64,000 nucleotides of DNA from JAAYXE01 sp964391195 (GCA_964391195.1 CAYMLG010000001.1:62001-126000); one strand, 5' to 3'. Positions 35,271-44,589 are shown, numbered from the stretch's first letter. Translations and numbers: made by a program. Notes: generated by a model not told the origin, from the letters alone.

Positions 35271-36428
35271 CTAGGCAATGGACTGGACCGTCTTCGGATT
35301 GCGGACCACCCGCTCAAGGCGTTTGAGGTACTGTTCTGCGACCCACGACCAGGCGTAATGGTCTTCCACCCGTTGGCGAGCCGCCGAGCCCATCCGTTCC
35401 CGGCAATCGGGATCGGTGAGCAGCAGCTCGAGCGCTCTCTGCAGGGCCGCCGGGTCATCCGGGGAGATCAGCAGCCCGGTTTGTTCAGGGATCACCAACT
35501 CCTCATTCCCGGCGATGGCGGTGGCCAATACCGGCAGACCGCTGGCCATCGCCTCCAGCACCGCGTTGGGCATACCTTCGTGGCGAGAGGGGAAGACGAA
35601 CAGGTTGGCCTGGCGGTACTGCTCCAGCAGCGCCTCCCCCTGCAGCCAGTTGTGGAAGTAAACCCGCTCCGTAATCCCCTTGCTGGCTGCCAGCTCTTGC
35701 AGCGGCTTGAGCTGCGGCCCATCTCCGACCAGCGATAACTCCCAGGGGAGTGACTGCAGGGCGCTGAGCGATTCGAACAGCACGTCCAACCCTTTCTGAT
35801 AGACCAGCCGCCCGACGAAGAGCAGGTGAGGCGGGTCCCAACTGCGTTCGCAGAAAGAAAAATGCTTCAGGTTGACGCCGTTTGGAATAACTTCGATCTG
35901 TGTGTTGGGACTGAATTCGTTCGCCAGCTCGCGCAGCCCGGTGCTGTTGGCGACGATCTGGGCGGAACTGCGCCAGACCACTCGCAGCAGAGGGCCCAAT
36001 AAGCGGTGGTACAGGGCAAAATCGTAGGGCCGGAAGCCGGGGACATCGCCGCCGCGCAGCGAGACGACGTAGGGCAGGCCGAAGAGCAGTTTCAAGAACA
36101 AGGCGATGACCCCGCCCGGCATACCGAAGAAAGCCAGGACCACATCCGGACGCCACACCCGTACTACCCGCACCGCCTCGAAGGCGCCGCCTAGAATGAA
36201 GGTGAACTGCTCCAGGGGGGTGGAGCGGTCCAGGTGTTTGCGTAGGCCATGGGCGCGGCGGATGTGAACACCCTGCCGCAGCTCTTCTCGGGGCAGATCA
36301 CCGAAGCGGGTGGTGAGCACGGTGACTTCCTGCCCCAGGGCGCGCAGTTCCTGGGCGATATTGGCGCTCGCATTGCCTGCGCCGCCACCCACCGGGGGGT
36401 ATTCGCTGTTGATGATCAGAATTCGCAT
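35271..36428 (-). CDS. Glycosyltransferase family 4 protein
   Basis: A 385-aa GT-B enzyme. N-terminal ILIINSEYPPVGGGAGNASA carries the Gly-rich acceptor loop. The donor domain contains HLLFVGRLVYQKGLDVLFES, VYFHNWLQGEALLEQYRQAN and the ending motif SRHEGMPNAVLEAMASGLPV near residue 290. It belongs to unit 3, 13 bp before asnB. Substrate unknown. Confidence 0.9.
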   Translation of the reverse strand: MRILIINSEYPPVGGGAGNASANIAQELRALGQEVTVLTTRFGDLPREELRQGVHIRRAHGLRKHLDRSTPLEQFTFILGGAFEAVRVVRVWRPDVVLAFFGMPGGVIALFLKLLFGLPYVVSLRGGDVPGFRPYDFALYHRLLGPLLRVVWRSSAQIVANSTGLRELANEFSPNTQIEVIPNGVNLKHFSFCERSWDPPHLLFVGRLVYQKGLDVLFESLSALQSLPWELSLVGDGPQLKPLQELAASKGITERVYFHNWLQGEALLEQYRQANLFVFPSRHEGMPNAVLEAMASGLPVLATAIAGNEELVIPEQTGLLISPDDPAALQRALELLLTDPDCRERMGSAARQRVEDHYAWSWVAEQYLKRLERVVRNPKTVQSIA

Positions 36429-36444
36429 ACGCTTATCGAGCCTG

Positions 36445-38502
36445 TTACGGGCAGCCCTGCGGTACTGCCCGAGGTGTGAGAAGGTTTAGCCCAATTTCTG
36501 GAATGCGTACCTTCCGCCAATAGTAACACATCACCCGTTCGGCGACCTGTTCCACCCAGGCATTGTTCTCTTCAGCCCAACTGGTCACCTCGCGGTCTTT
36601 GTATTTATCGTACAGCGGGTCGGAGACGATCAGTCCGAAGCTCTGGGTGCTGATGTCTTCGCGGAACTCATCCATATAGTTCGGCTCTCGCGCCATCACC
36701 ATTTCCATCAGGAACACCTTCTCGTAATCGTACTGCAGGGGTGCGTTATCAATATATCCAAATGTGAGCAAATGCCGTTCGGTAATGAACAGGACTTCGC
36801 CGCCGGCCTCGCGGGCCCGGTCGACGTTCTTTTGAATGGTGGCCAGGGCCTGCGCTGCAACCTGGGGGTCGCGCTTCTTTACCGGCTGCCCTTCACTCAC
36901 GGCGAACAGCGCCGGCAGCAGAATCAGGGCAAAGAGCAGCGGGACATCGAACCGGGGGTGAACCCCCTGGGTGAGCGCCCAGCGCGGCAGGCCATGCGCC
37001 TGTTCAAAGTTCGCGTGTTCAAAAAACAGGTAGCTGGTGATGATCCATAGGATGACCAGGTAAGCGTCCACATTGTGCAGATTGCTCCCCCCGCCGATTT
37101 TCACGCTGACCACCAGCCCGCCGGCCAGGAGGACCAGGAGGATCGCAGCCAGGCCGAGGAAGCGGAGTATTTGGCTCGGGTCCCAATGGCGGCGCAGGTA
37201 TAGGGCGACGAGGATGAGAGCCGGGGCGGACACCAGCAGTACGCTGGGCAGCAGGCCGAGCGGGTAGGTGGCGTTGGGGAGCAGCCGGTACCACAGCAGG
37301 TCGGAACTGAAGCTGGTGCTGAAATTACGCGGGTTATTCCCCGACCAGAGGATATACAACCGCTGGGCGCCGAGGGCGGTCAACCCGCCCAGGATGAACC
37401 AGGCGATCGCCGGCAGGGAATAGCGCAGCGCGGCGCCGAGCCAGGGCAGCCCGACACCTCGGCGTAGCGGGCGGCCGGGTTGGAAGCACACTTCCAGGAA
37501 GTACAGGGTGGAAGCGATCAGCGCCGGCACCGGCATCCAGTTCACCCGGCTGATGCCGGCCCAGGCGGAAGCGGCCAACACTCCCAGCAGCGAGCGCCAG
37601 AAGCTGTCCCGGTTGAAGGTGGCCAGAACGATGATCACCGGCACGAGCAGGTGATAGTACACCGGTCCCTGGAACAGGAACAGCGCGCTCCAGAATATGA
37701 ACAGCCAGCGCCAGGCAGAGGGGCGTCTCAGCCCGGCAAATGACAGCCGCTTGGCGAGCAGAATACCGGTCGCCAGGCTGGTGCCGATCCACAACAGCGC
37801 CTGCCACAGGCGGTGGGCCCACAGCGGCAGGTCGGGGATCAGGAAGGGCACGGCCTGCATCAGGTAACGGCTGGGATGCAGCACGCTGGTGGGGAGGCGA
37901 ACGCCGTAGATGCGCTCTGAGAAAAACAGCGAGGCGTAGTAATAGCGGCTGCCCTCCGACCAGCCCAGGGAGAAGGGGTAAGTTGAAACTTCCGGGATGT
38001 AGACGCTCAAGCGGTGGAAGAAGGCGAGCAGCAGGGCGGAGACCATCACGGATGGCAGGCCGCTCAGACCGGGCCAGGCGCCTGCCAGCAGCAGCCCCCC
38101 GAACAAGGCAAAGGCCCAGAAGAGCAGCAGGCGGGGGAAGAATGGCTGCACGATCGCCCCGGCCGGACCCATCACCAACCAGGGAAATGCCGCCACGGAA
38201 AGCGCGAAGAGCGCTAACGCCGGGATGCGCCGCCCGGCGATCAGCCGCATCAGGCTCCGGTAGGCCTGCAGCAATCGGGAGCGGAAGGACGTCCAGGAGA
38301 GCAGCCAGAGGGCCGCCTCCCCCAGCGCCAGCACCGCCAGCCCGGCTGCCAGCAGCCAGCGGCCCGATTGCAGTGTGAAGCCGATGCCGGCCTGGAGCAC
38401 TGTGAGGGCGATCTGATAAGCGGCGGCCAGGGTCAGCAGCGGCGTAACGCCGAGCAGGATATGTAAAACACCGGTACGTCTTTGCATCTTGAACACAAAC
38501 AT
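36445..38502 (-). CDS. Large polytopic membrane protein, GT-C-like, paralog of the 707-aa protein
   Basis: A 685-aa integral membrane protein with about 11 hydrophobic segments and a soluble C-terminal domain of some 150 residues. Shared with the protein at 13981: LGWSEGSRYYYASLFFS, VVSVKIGGGSNLHN (Lys468), LLTFGYIDNAPLQYDYEKVF and CYYWRKVRIPEIGLNLLTPR. An alternative ATG at 38487 is possible. The pattern (soluble segment after the KIGGGS motif) suggests a membrane sugar transferase with a conserved lumenal or external site. No annotated family was recognised. Confidence 0.7.
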   Translation of the reverse strand: MFVFKMQRRTGVLHILLGVTPLLTLAAAYQIALTVLQAGIGFTLQSGRWLLAAGLAVLALGEAALWLLSWTSFRSRLLQAYRSLMRLIAGRRIPALALFALSVAAFPWLVMGPAGAIVQPFFPRLLLFWAFALFGGLLLAGAWPGLSGLPSVMVSALLLAFFHRLSVYIPEVSTYPFSLGWSEGSRYYYASLFFSERIYGVRLPTSVLHPSRYLMQAVPFLIPDLPLWAHRLWQALLWIGTSLATGILLAKRLSFAGLRRPSAWRWLFIFWSALFLFQGPVYYHLLVPVIIVLATFNRDSFWRSLLGVLAASAWAGISRVNWMPVPALIASTLYFLEVCFQPGRPLRRGVGLPWLGAALRYSLPAIAWFILGGLTALGAQRLYILWSGNNPRNFSTSFSSDLLWYRLLPNATYPLGLLPSVLLVSAPALILVALYLRRHWDPSQILRFLGLAAILLVLLAGGLVVSVKIGGGSNLHNVDAYLVILWIITSYLFFEHANFEQAHGLPRWALTQGVHPRFDVPLLFALILLPALFAVSEGQPVKKRDPQVAAQALATIQKNVDRAREAGGEVLFITERHLLTFGYIDNAPLQYDYEKVFLMEMVMAREPNYMDEFREDISTQSFGLIVSDPLYDKYKDREVTSWAEENNAWVEQVAERVMCYYWRKVRIPEIGLNLLTPRAVPQGCP

Positions 38503-38655
38503 CCATCATGCGCCGCCGGAGATCAGGGCGCAGCAAGCGCATCCAACAGCCCGCACAGCCGGTAGGAGAAGGAGCGGTTGCGATCCGGCTGGCCCCGGGC
38601 GTTCCCGGTCTGAGGTCCTTGACCGGAAGCCGCGATCTGGATGACTTCTATCCTT

Positions 38656-39621
38656 TCATTGATGGTACTTAGCCAGTTCTTCTGCCGGGTGCTGGTCCCC
38701 GGCGCTGAGGATCTCCGGCACAAACGCGAACCCGGGCAGGCTGGCGAGCATCAGCAGGGTGCGCACCAGCAGGGCCACCGTCAGGCTGGCGGCCGGAGAG
38801 ACCCCTCCGGCCTGGGTGAAGATGACCGACATCGCCACTTCCTGCACGCCCAGGCCGTTGATGGAGATCGGCAGCAGGGTGACGAAGTACACAAAGCTCC
38901 ACAGCCCGCCCACCAACCAGAGCGGAATGGCCTCGCCCATCCCTTCCAACAGCAGCGTGATGGTCCCGAAAAGGCACAGCATGTGCACGCCCGTGAACAG
39001 CAAGGCTTCCACCAATGCGCGAGGCTGCTTGAGCCACATGCCCAGGGCGGAGAAGAATCGCTTCACCAACCCTTTCAGCCGCCCTTGCCAGGCGGAGGGC
39101 AGGCGCAAGGTGGGCGAAGCGGCGAAGAGCAGGGTTTGCGTTCCGGCGGCCTGCGGCTGTTGGAACCAGAGGAGCAGCGGTTGAAGGCCCAGGGGGACCG
39201 CCAGGGCCATACCGGCCATCCCCACCGCCCGGTCTACCATCAGCGAGGCAGTGACCACGGCGGCATCCCATTTTTGCTGGATCCCGCCGACCAGCCGGAC
39301 GACGTCCCCACCGACGGTGGTGGGCAGAAAATTGGAGGCGAACAGCCCGGCGAAGGTGATGCGGATGATCTGCCACAGGCTGACCCGCAGCCCGGCGGAG
39401 CGCAGCAGAACATACCAGCGGGCGGAGACGGCAACGCGCGAGATCAGGGTCAGCAGGATCGCCGCTGCGAAGCGCCAGGTGGGAATCTCCTGCAGCGCAC
39501 TCCAGACCTCGTCCCAGCCCTGCTGTGTGAGCAGGTAGATGAGCAGCCCCAGAGCAAACAGGGTGCCCAGGCCGCGCAGCAGGGTTGCCCGCCCGGGCTG
39601 GCGAATGGTCTGCATCTTCAT
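38656..39621 (-). CDS. Flippase-like / LPG synthase transmembrane domain protein
   Basis: A 321-aa protein with about eight membrane spans of the LPG_synthase_TM (PF03706, YbhN/AglD-like) type. Family motifs: SARWYVLLRSAG, FLPTTVGGDVVRLVGG, ASLMVDRAVGM and the late LLPISINGLGVQEVAM. In archaeal AglD-type and bacterial relatives this domain accompanies lipid-linked sugar synthesis or flipping. It overlaps the DPM/GtrB-type GT2 by 4 bp, so the pair probably make and flip a polyprenyl-phosphate sugar used by the membrane proteins of unit 3. Confidence 0.85.
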   Translation of the reverse strand: MKMQTIRQPGRATLLRGLGTLFALGLLIYLLTQQGWDEVWSALQEIPTWRFAAAILLTLISRVAVSARWYVLLRSAGLRVSLWQIIRITFAGLFASNFLPTTVGGDVVRLVGGIQQKWDAAVVTASLMVDRAVGMAGMALAVPLGLQPLLLWFQQPQAAGTQTLLFAASPTLRLPSAWQGRLKGLVKRFFSALGMWLKQPRALVEALLFTGVHMLCLFGTITLLLEGMGEAIPLWLVGGLWSFVYFVTLLPISINGLGVQEVAMSVIFTQAGGVSPAASLTVALLVRTLLMLASLPGFAFVPEILSAGDQHPAEELAKYHQ

Positions 39622-40580
39622 CGGTCGGTCTGCCCATCCCGTATCACTTTGCGCACGGTGTAAGTCGGCTTATGCTGCGATTCGTGGTAGGTCCGGACCA
39701 GCAGCTCGGCGATCAACCCCATCAGAATCGACTGGAAGCCCAGGATCATGAACATGGTGCTCATCTGGAACAACGGCGATTCGAACATGGAGGTGCCATC
39801 GTAGAGCTTGCGGGCGATCAGAAACAGCATCATCAGGATGCTGGGGAAGATCAGGAGAAAACCCATGCCGCCGAAGAGGTAGATCGGCTTGGCGGAAAAG
39901 CTGATCAGGAATTTTACCGTGAACAGGTCGAGGATCACTTTGATCGTCCGCCCAAGCCCATACTTGGTACGGCCGAACTGGCGCGGGTGATGGCGGACGG
40001 GCACTTCGATGATGCGGGCGCCCACCGAGCTGGCGTAGGCCGGGATGAAGCGGTGCATTTCGCCGTACAGCCGGAAGCCGGAGAGCACCTCGCGGCGGTA
40101 AGCTTTGAGCGTGCAGCCATAATCGTGCAGGTGTACGCCGGTCACGATCGATATGAGCTTGTTGGCAATCCGGGAAGGGAAGGTGCGGGTGAAAAAGGTG
40201 TCCTGGCGGTTGACACGCCAGCCGCTGACCACATCGTAGCCCTGGTCGATCTTCTCCAGCATCATCGGGATGTCGGCCGGGTCATTCTGCAGGTCTGCGT
40301 CGAGCATGACGATCACCTGTCCCCTGGCGTAATCCAGCCCGGCGGCAATGGCGGCGGTCTGCCCGTAGTTGCGCCGAAGGGAGATCACACTCACATGGAC
40401 CGGGTCTTGAGCGCCTAGCGTCTCGAGCACTGCGGGGCTGCCATCCGTGCTCCCGTCGTCCACCAGGACCATCTCCCAGTCTAATTGAGTCTCACCGGAC
40501 AGCGCTTCGCAGATCGATTGGTACAGCAGAGGCAGGCTGTCGACTTCGTTATAAACCGGAATGACGATCGATAAGTCCAC
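39618..40580 (-). CDS. Polyprenyl-phosphate glycosyltransferase (GtrB/DPM1-like GT2)
   Basis: A 320-aa GT2 starting at GTG (40580), directly after the gmd stop. The catalytic domain shows LSIVIPVYNEVDSLPLLY, VLVDDGSTDGSP, LRRNYGQTAAIAAGLDYARG and VIVMLDADLQNDP (DxD), then RVNRQDTFFTR and HHPRQFGRTKYGLGRTIK. Two C-terminal membrane spans (IYLFGGMGFLLIFPSILMM and ILGFQSILMGLIAELLV) match the GtrB class. It likely loads a sugar onto undecaprenyl phosphate at the cytosolic face. Confidence 0.9.
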   Translation of the reverse strand: MDLSIVIPVYNEVDSLPLLYQSICEALSGETQLDWEMVLVDDGSTDGSPAVLETLGAQDPVHVSVISLRRNYGQTAAIAAGLDYARGQVIVMLDADLQNDPADIPMMLEKIDQGYDVVSGWRVNRQDTFFTRTFPSRIANKLISIVTGVHLHDYGCTLKAYRREVLSGFRLYGEMHRFIPAYASSVGARIIEVPVRHHPRQFGRTKYGLGRTIKVILDLFTVKFLISFSAKPIYLFGGMGFLLIFPSILMMLFLIARKLYDGTSMFESPLFQMSTMFMILGFQSILMGLIAELLVRTYHESQHKPTYTVRKVIRDGQTDR

Positions 40581-41549
40581 TTAACTCATCTCTTTCGCAA
40601 CCCGCTTGAGATCAGCCTCGACCATCATGTGAACCAGCTCTTCGAAGTTGACTTTGGGCGTCCACTTCAACTGCGTGCGGGCTTTGCTGGGATCGGAAAC
40701 CAGCAGGTCAACTTCAGCCGGGCGGTAAAAGCGCGGATCCTGGACGACGTAGTCACAGTAATTCAATCCGACATGGCTGAAAGCGAGTTCGCAGAACTCG
40801 CGCACCGAATGGGTGACACCGGTGCCGATAACGTAATCTTCGGGGGTGGGCTGCTGGAGCATGCGCCACATGGCTTCCACGTAGTCCCCGGCAAACCCCC
40901 AGTCGCGGCGAGATTCCAGGTTGCCCAGGCGCAGCTCTTTGGCCAGCCCAAGCTTGATCCGGGCGACGCCGTAGGTGATCTTCCGGGTGACGAATTCCAA
41001 CCCGCGGCGCGGGCTTTCATGGTTGAACAGGATGCCGGAGACGGCATAGAGATTATACGACTCGCGGTAATTAACTGTAATCCAGTGAGCGTAAACTTTG
41101 GCTACCCCATAGGGACTGCGGGGGTAGAACGGGGTGGTCTCGCGCTGAGGGACTTCAAGGACTTTCCCGAACATCTCGCTCGAAGATGCCTGGTAGAAGC
41201 GCGCCTGCGGGTTGACCAGCCGGACGGCTTCCAGCAAGCGGGTTACGCCCAGGGCGGTCACTTCGCCGGTGAGCACGGGTTGGCTCCAGGAAGTGGGGAC
41301 GAAGGACTGGGCCGCCAGGTTGTACACCTCGTCGGGACGGTAGGTCTCCATAATATCGACCAGCGAACTCTGGTCGTGCAGGTCGCCCTGGATAATGGTG
41401 ATATCGTCCTGGATGCGATGGATGCGCTCGAATGTGACCGTACTGGACCGGCGCACCATTCCAACGACCTGGTATCCCTGCTCCAGCAAACATTCAGCCA
41501 GATAGGATCCATCTTGTCCGGTGATGCCGGTGATGAGAGCGGTTGGCAT
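40581..41549 (-). CDS. gmd: GDP-mannose 4,6-dehydratase
   Basis: A 322-aa extended SDR that makes GDP-4-keto-6-deoxymannose, the substrate of the GDP-fucose synthase at 11161. Motifs: ALITGITGQDGSYLAE, HDQSSLVDIMETYRPDEVYN, LAAQSFVPTSW, ASSSEMFGKV, SPYGVAKVYAHW (YxxxK), ESPRRGLEFVTRKI and RDWGFAGDYVEAMW. The short size matches the Pseudomonas-type enzyme. GAGGAG lies 11 nt before the ATG. First gene of unit 3, behind the shared operator. Confidence 0.96.
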   Translation of the reverse strand: MPTALITGITGQDGSYLAECLLEQGYQVVGMVRRSSTVTFERIHRIQDDITIIQGDLHDQSSLVDIMETYRPDEVYNLAAQSFVPTSWSQPVLTGEVTALGVTRLLEAVRLVNPQARFYQASSSEMFGKVLEVPQRETTPFYPRSPYGVAKVYAHWITVNYRESYNLYAVSGILFNHESPRRGLEFVTRKITYGVARIKLGLAKELRLGNLESRRDWGFAGDYVEAMWRMLQQPTPEDYVIGTGVTHSVREFCELAFSHVGLNYCDYVVQDPRFYRPAEVDLLVSDPSKARTQLKWTPKVNFEELVHMMVEADLKRVAKEMS

Positions 41550-41742
41550 GGAATGCTATTCTCCTCAGCGCAAAATTCAAACCGCTGAATTATAACCCGT
41601 ATTCCTGACCTGCACAGGAGGTGGAAACCGACTTTTATGACAGCTTTACGATACTTCCCGGCGGGTTTTGCCTGCAAAGGCTATAAGCGGAATGGTCTTT
41701 CTGCTGTTTTGCAGGATAAAAAGCTCCCGGCAGCTCCTGCAG
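41549..41742 (-). promoter_or_regulatory. Unit 3 promoter with palindromic operator
   Basis: On the minus strand TATAAT (41589-41594) runs into AATTCA, a 6-bp spacer and TGAATTTT (palindrome 41572-41591). This is the unit 1 sequence with one extra spacer base; GGGT precedes TATAAT in both. The -35 region is weak. The ATG of gmd is about 40 nt downstream of the -10. The left half of the gap, toward 41742, contains a GAGCTTTTTATC run that could end unit 4, but its stem is short. Confidence 0.75.
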
Positions 41743-43434
41743 TCAGGCTTTCCCGGCCTCCTGGGGGGGCGCTTTTGGCGGGCGAGCCCAATCCCACACG
41801 GCATACAGGGCGGCGCTGGCGAGTCCCAGGCCGAGCGTGCGGAAGACATCGGTGACATACCAGGTGAAGGGTGGGTAGCGGCGCAGGTACCAGGGGACAA
41901 ACCAGGCCAGGACCAGCGCCATCCCCACCAGCACGCGCCGCATCCACGGATCTTGTGACCTTTGCTGTTCTACCACCGCCCAGGCAGCCAGGGCGAACTG
42001 CAGCCCGGCGAAGGTCGCCCGGTAGCGGGAGTTGTCCCACTGATCGCTGCCGGCCCGGAAGCCGGCGATGAGGATCACCAGCCAGACGATCACGACGACC
42101 ATGCGGGCAAAGCGGTCCTTGCTACTCCCGAATATAGCCAAAAAGGCCGCATACAGCAGGAAGGGCAGCAGCAGCGACCAGCCGAGCGCCCGCCAGATCG
42201 AGATTGCCCACCAGATGGGCGCGGCAGCATCCAGGATGGCGGCCGGCAGGAACGGCTGCAGCACCCCGTACCCGGCCAGGATGGGCGTGTGCAGCGATTC
42301 CGGGGTGTTGGCAAAGATCTTTTGCAGCCAACCCGAGGCCGCTCGCGTTCTATAGGCCTGGGTATCCGCCGACTTACGCAGCCACCACGATGCGACCTCG
42401 ATGGGATTGGTCATCCCTTCCGGCGCGAACTGGAGGAAGGCCAGGTAAGCGCCGGCCAGCACCAGCAGCGAGACCCCGGCGACCACCAACCAGAAGCGCC
42501 AGGAGCGGTGAACTTTCCCGCCCAACAGCCTGCGGCCCAGGCCGAAGGCGCCCAGGAGGAGCATGGCTGCCAGCAAGATGGTGAACGGCGGCGAGAAGGG
42601 CAGGTAGAGCAGCACCGCGCCCAGGGTCCAGAGCAGGCTGGGCCAGGCGCGGGTCTGGCGGTAGCGCACCAGGCCGTAGAAGGCGGCGATGGTGAAAGTG
42701 ACGGTGAACGCCTCGCGCATTTGGGAGGAACCCAACAGGGCCGCCTCCGGGTAGAGCGCCAGCCCCAGGGAAGCGATCGTGGCCGCCGGCTCGCCCCAGG
42801 CCCGGCGGGTGAAGCTCCAGGTGAAGAGGCAGGCCAGGGCGGAAACCGCCGCGGTGAGGGTGATCATCATCAGCGGCTGGTGGACTGCGCCGCCCAGGTA
42901 GCGGTAGAGCCATGCGCTGACAAAGAGCAGCCCGCCGTACTGGTCCGCCCGGCGGTAGCCGCCTTGAAAGGCGCGCGCCAGGGGCTTATCCGATTGGGCT
43001 AATTCCCAGGCGGCCAGATCCCGGTCATAGGCATCGACCATCACATAACCGGCGTTCTCCGCCTCTCCCTCGTAGCCGTATTTCGGCAGACCGGCGAACC
43101 AGACCGCGCCGAGGGCCAGGCGGATGATCGCTGCAGCTACCAGGGCAGCCCCCAACCAGCGGGGCAGGTCGCGCTCTCCGGCTTTGACCGCCACCCAGCC
43201 GCCCAGGAGCAGGGCAGCGCCGAGCGCCAGGCTGCCCAGGAAAGAAGGCCAGCCTTCCACACTCTGGAAGGTGGTGGAAATCCAGGCCAGAGCGAGGGAG
43301 AGCAGCGCCAGGAGGGCGACCGCCAGCGGGATGACCACCCAGCGGATATCGAGCTTCCAATATTGTTCTTGAAGCGTTCGCATCGATTTCTTCTTATTGA
43401 GTCCCTGAGCTGAGACGACCGGTCGCTTAGCCAC
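41743..43434 (-). CDS. Polytopic membrane protein, GT39/GT-C-like
   Basis: A 563-aa protein with about 10 to 12 hydrophobic segments. An extracytoplasmic loop contains YGYEGEAENAGYVMVDAYDRDLAAW (split around residues 115 to 140), and QYGGLLFVSAWLYRYLGG follows, a layout similar to PMT-like GT39 proteins. SSQMREAFTVTFTIAAFYGL is another conserved-looking segment. An alternative start lies at 43383. Last gene of unit 4. Function as a lipid-sugar-dependent transferase is inferred from topology. Confidence 0.62.
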   Translation of the reverse strand: MAKRPVVSAQGLNKKKSMRTLQEQYWKLDIRWVVIPLAVALLALLSLALAWISTTFQSVEGWPSFLGSLALGAALLLGGWVAVKAGERDLPRWLGAALVAAAIIRLALGAVWFAGLPKYGYEGEAENAGYVMVDAYDRDLAAWELAQSDKPLARAFQGGYRRADQYGGLLFVSAWLYRYLGGAVHQPLMMITLTAAVSALACLFTWSFTRRAWGEPAATIASLGLALYPEAALLGSSQMREAFTVTFTIAAFYGLVRYRQTRAWPSLLWTLGAVLLYLPFSPPFTILLAAMLLLGAFGLGRRLLGGKVHRSWRFWLVVAGVSLLVLAGAYLAFLQFAPEGMTNPIEVASWWLRKSADTQAYRTRAASGWLQKIFANTPESLHTPILAGYGVLQPFLPAAILDAAAPIWWAISIWRALGWSLLLPFLLYAAFLAIFGSSKDRFARMVVVIVWLVILIAGFRAGSDQWDNSRYRATFAGLQFALAAWAVVEQQRSQDPWMRRVLVGMALVLAWFVPWYLRRYPPFTWYVTDVFRTLGLGLASAALYAVWDWARPPKAPPQEAGKA

Positions 43435-43437
43435 TGG

Positions 43438-44589
43438 TCATCTCAAGCCGGTTAAGATTTGTTTTGCCCGCTGCTCCCAGGCATACTGCCCGGCAGACAG
43501 CCGGGCGCGCTCCGCCATTCGCTGCCGGAGGCCGGGGTCGGCCTGTAGGTTGCGGATTGCCCCGGCCCATGCAGAAGGATCGTCCGGGGGGAGCAGTATG
43601 GCGTTCTCGTTGTTCAGCACTTCCCGCAGCACAGGGAGATCACTGGAAAGGATTGGCCGCCCGCAGGCCAGGTATTCGAACACCTTCATGGGGCTCAGAT
43701 AGCGGGCAATATCCCCGCCGGAGGAGGCGGCTACCCGCTGCTGATAGGGCATCAGCAGCAGGTCGCAGGCCGCCTGGTAGGCGGGCAGCTCGGCGTTGGC
43801 GATAAACCCTGTTAAATAGATGTTATCTAACCCGGATTCGTTCCCGGAGCGGCGCAGGCGCTCCACGTCCTGGGGCTCCCCGCCGGTCAGGAGGAAGTTG
43901 ATCTCCGGCAGGATTTTTGCCAGGTCGAGCAGCAGTCCACTGCCGCGCCCGGGGTACAGATGCCCGGTGTAGCCAACGGTGAAGCGGTCGGGGAGCCAAT
44001 CGAAACGGCGGCGGGCTTCGGCGGGCGAGGGCACAGCCGCATAACGCTCCAGGTCTACCCCATCCGGGGCGATCACGGTAAAGGAGCGGGGGCTGTCTTC
44101 CGGTTGGGGCGCGCCCAGGCGCTGGTTCAGATCCTCCGCCAGGAGGCGTGAGATCACCACCAACCGCCGGGCGCCGCGGCCGCGCAAAAACAGGCGGAAG
44201 ACCAGCGGGCCGGCTTGCCCCTGGGGCAGGTCGTGCACTTCCAGAATCACCGGCAGGCCGAGCAAGCTGGCCGCGGCCGCAGCCTGCGGCAAGCGGGTGT
44301 AGATCAGTTCCGCTCCCCAGCGGCGGGCCCACAGCACCGACCTCAGCCCGTAATCGTAGCGCCGCAAAGCCGGAGCCGCAGCCAGCCCGGCCACGGGGAA
44401 CTCCAACCGCAGGCCGTAGTGGCGCTTCAGTTCGCTCCAATCCAGGTCCGGCGGGCGGCCCCCCGGATACGGGTAGGCCAGCCGCGCTTCGTGGCCGGCG
44501 CAGACCAACGCCTGCGTCATCTTCATCACCTGGATGGTATTCGCCCGCCGGGCAGGGAGGGCGGTGGGCGCAATGACTGCAATTCTCAC
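43438..44589 (-). CDS. Glycosyltransferase family 4 protein
   Basis: A 383-aa GT-B enzyme beginning at GTG 44589 (VRIAVIAPTALPARRANTIQ), whose GTGA overlaps the upstream GT4 stop; the frame to 44679 would overlap that gene much further. ANTIQVMKMTQALVCAGHEA is typical of the acceptor domain. Later: FTVGYTGHLYPGRGSGLLLD, ACDLLLMPYQQRVAASSGGD, RYLSPMKVFEYLACGRPILS and SDLPVLREVL. The usual second Glu region reads KVFEYLACG. Donor unknown. Confidence 0.88.
   Translation of the reverse strand: MRIAVIAPTALPARRANTIQVMKMTQALVCAGHEARLAYPYPGGRPPDLDWSELKRHYGLRLEFPVAGLAAAPALRRYDYGLRSVLWARRWGAELIYTRLPQAAAAASLLGLPVILEVHDLPQGQAGPLVFRLFLRGRGARRLVVISRLLAEDLNQRLGAPQPEDSPRSFTVIAPDGVDLERYAAVPSPAEARRRFDWLPDRFTVGYTGHLYPGRGSGLLLDLAKILPEINFLLTGGEPQDVERLRRSGNESGLDNIYLTGFIANAELPAYQAACDLLLMPYQQRVAASSGGDIARYLSPMKVFEYLACGRPILSSDLPVLREVLNNENAILLPPDDPSAWAGAIRNLQADPGLRQRMAERARLSAGQYAWEQRAKQILTGLR

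Noticed and set aside
38503..38655. Possible gene in the gap between the 685-aa protein and the flippase-like gene
   Set aside because: The short frames here overlap the flippase-like gene in another frame and lack start signals; nothing else is visible.
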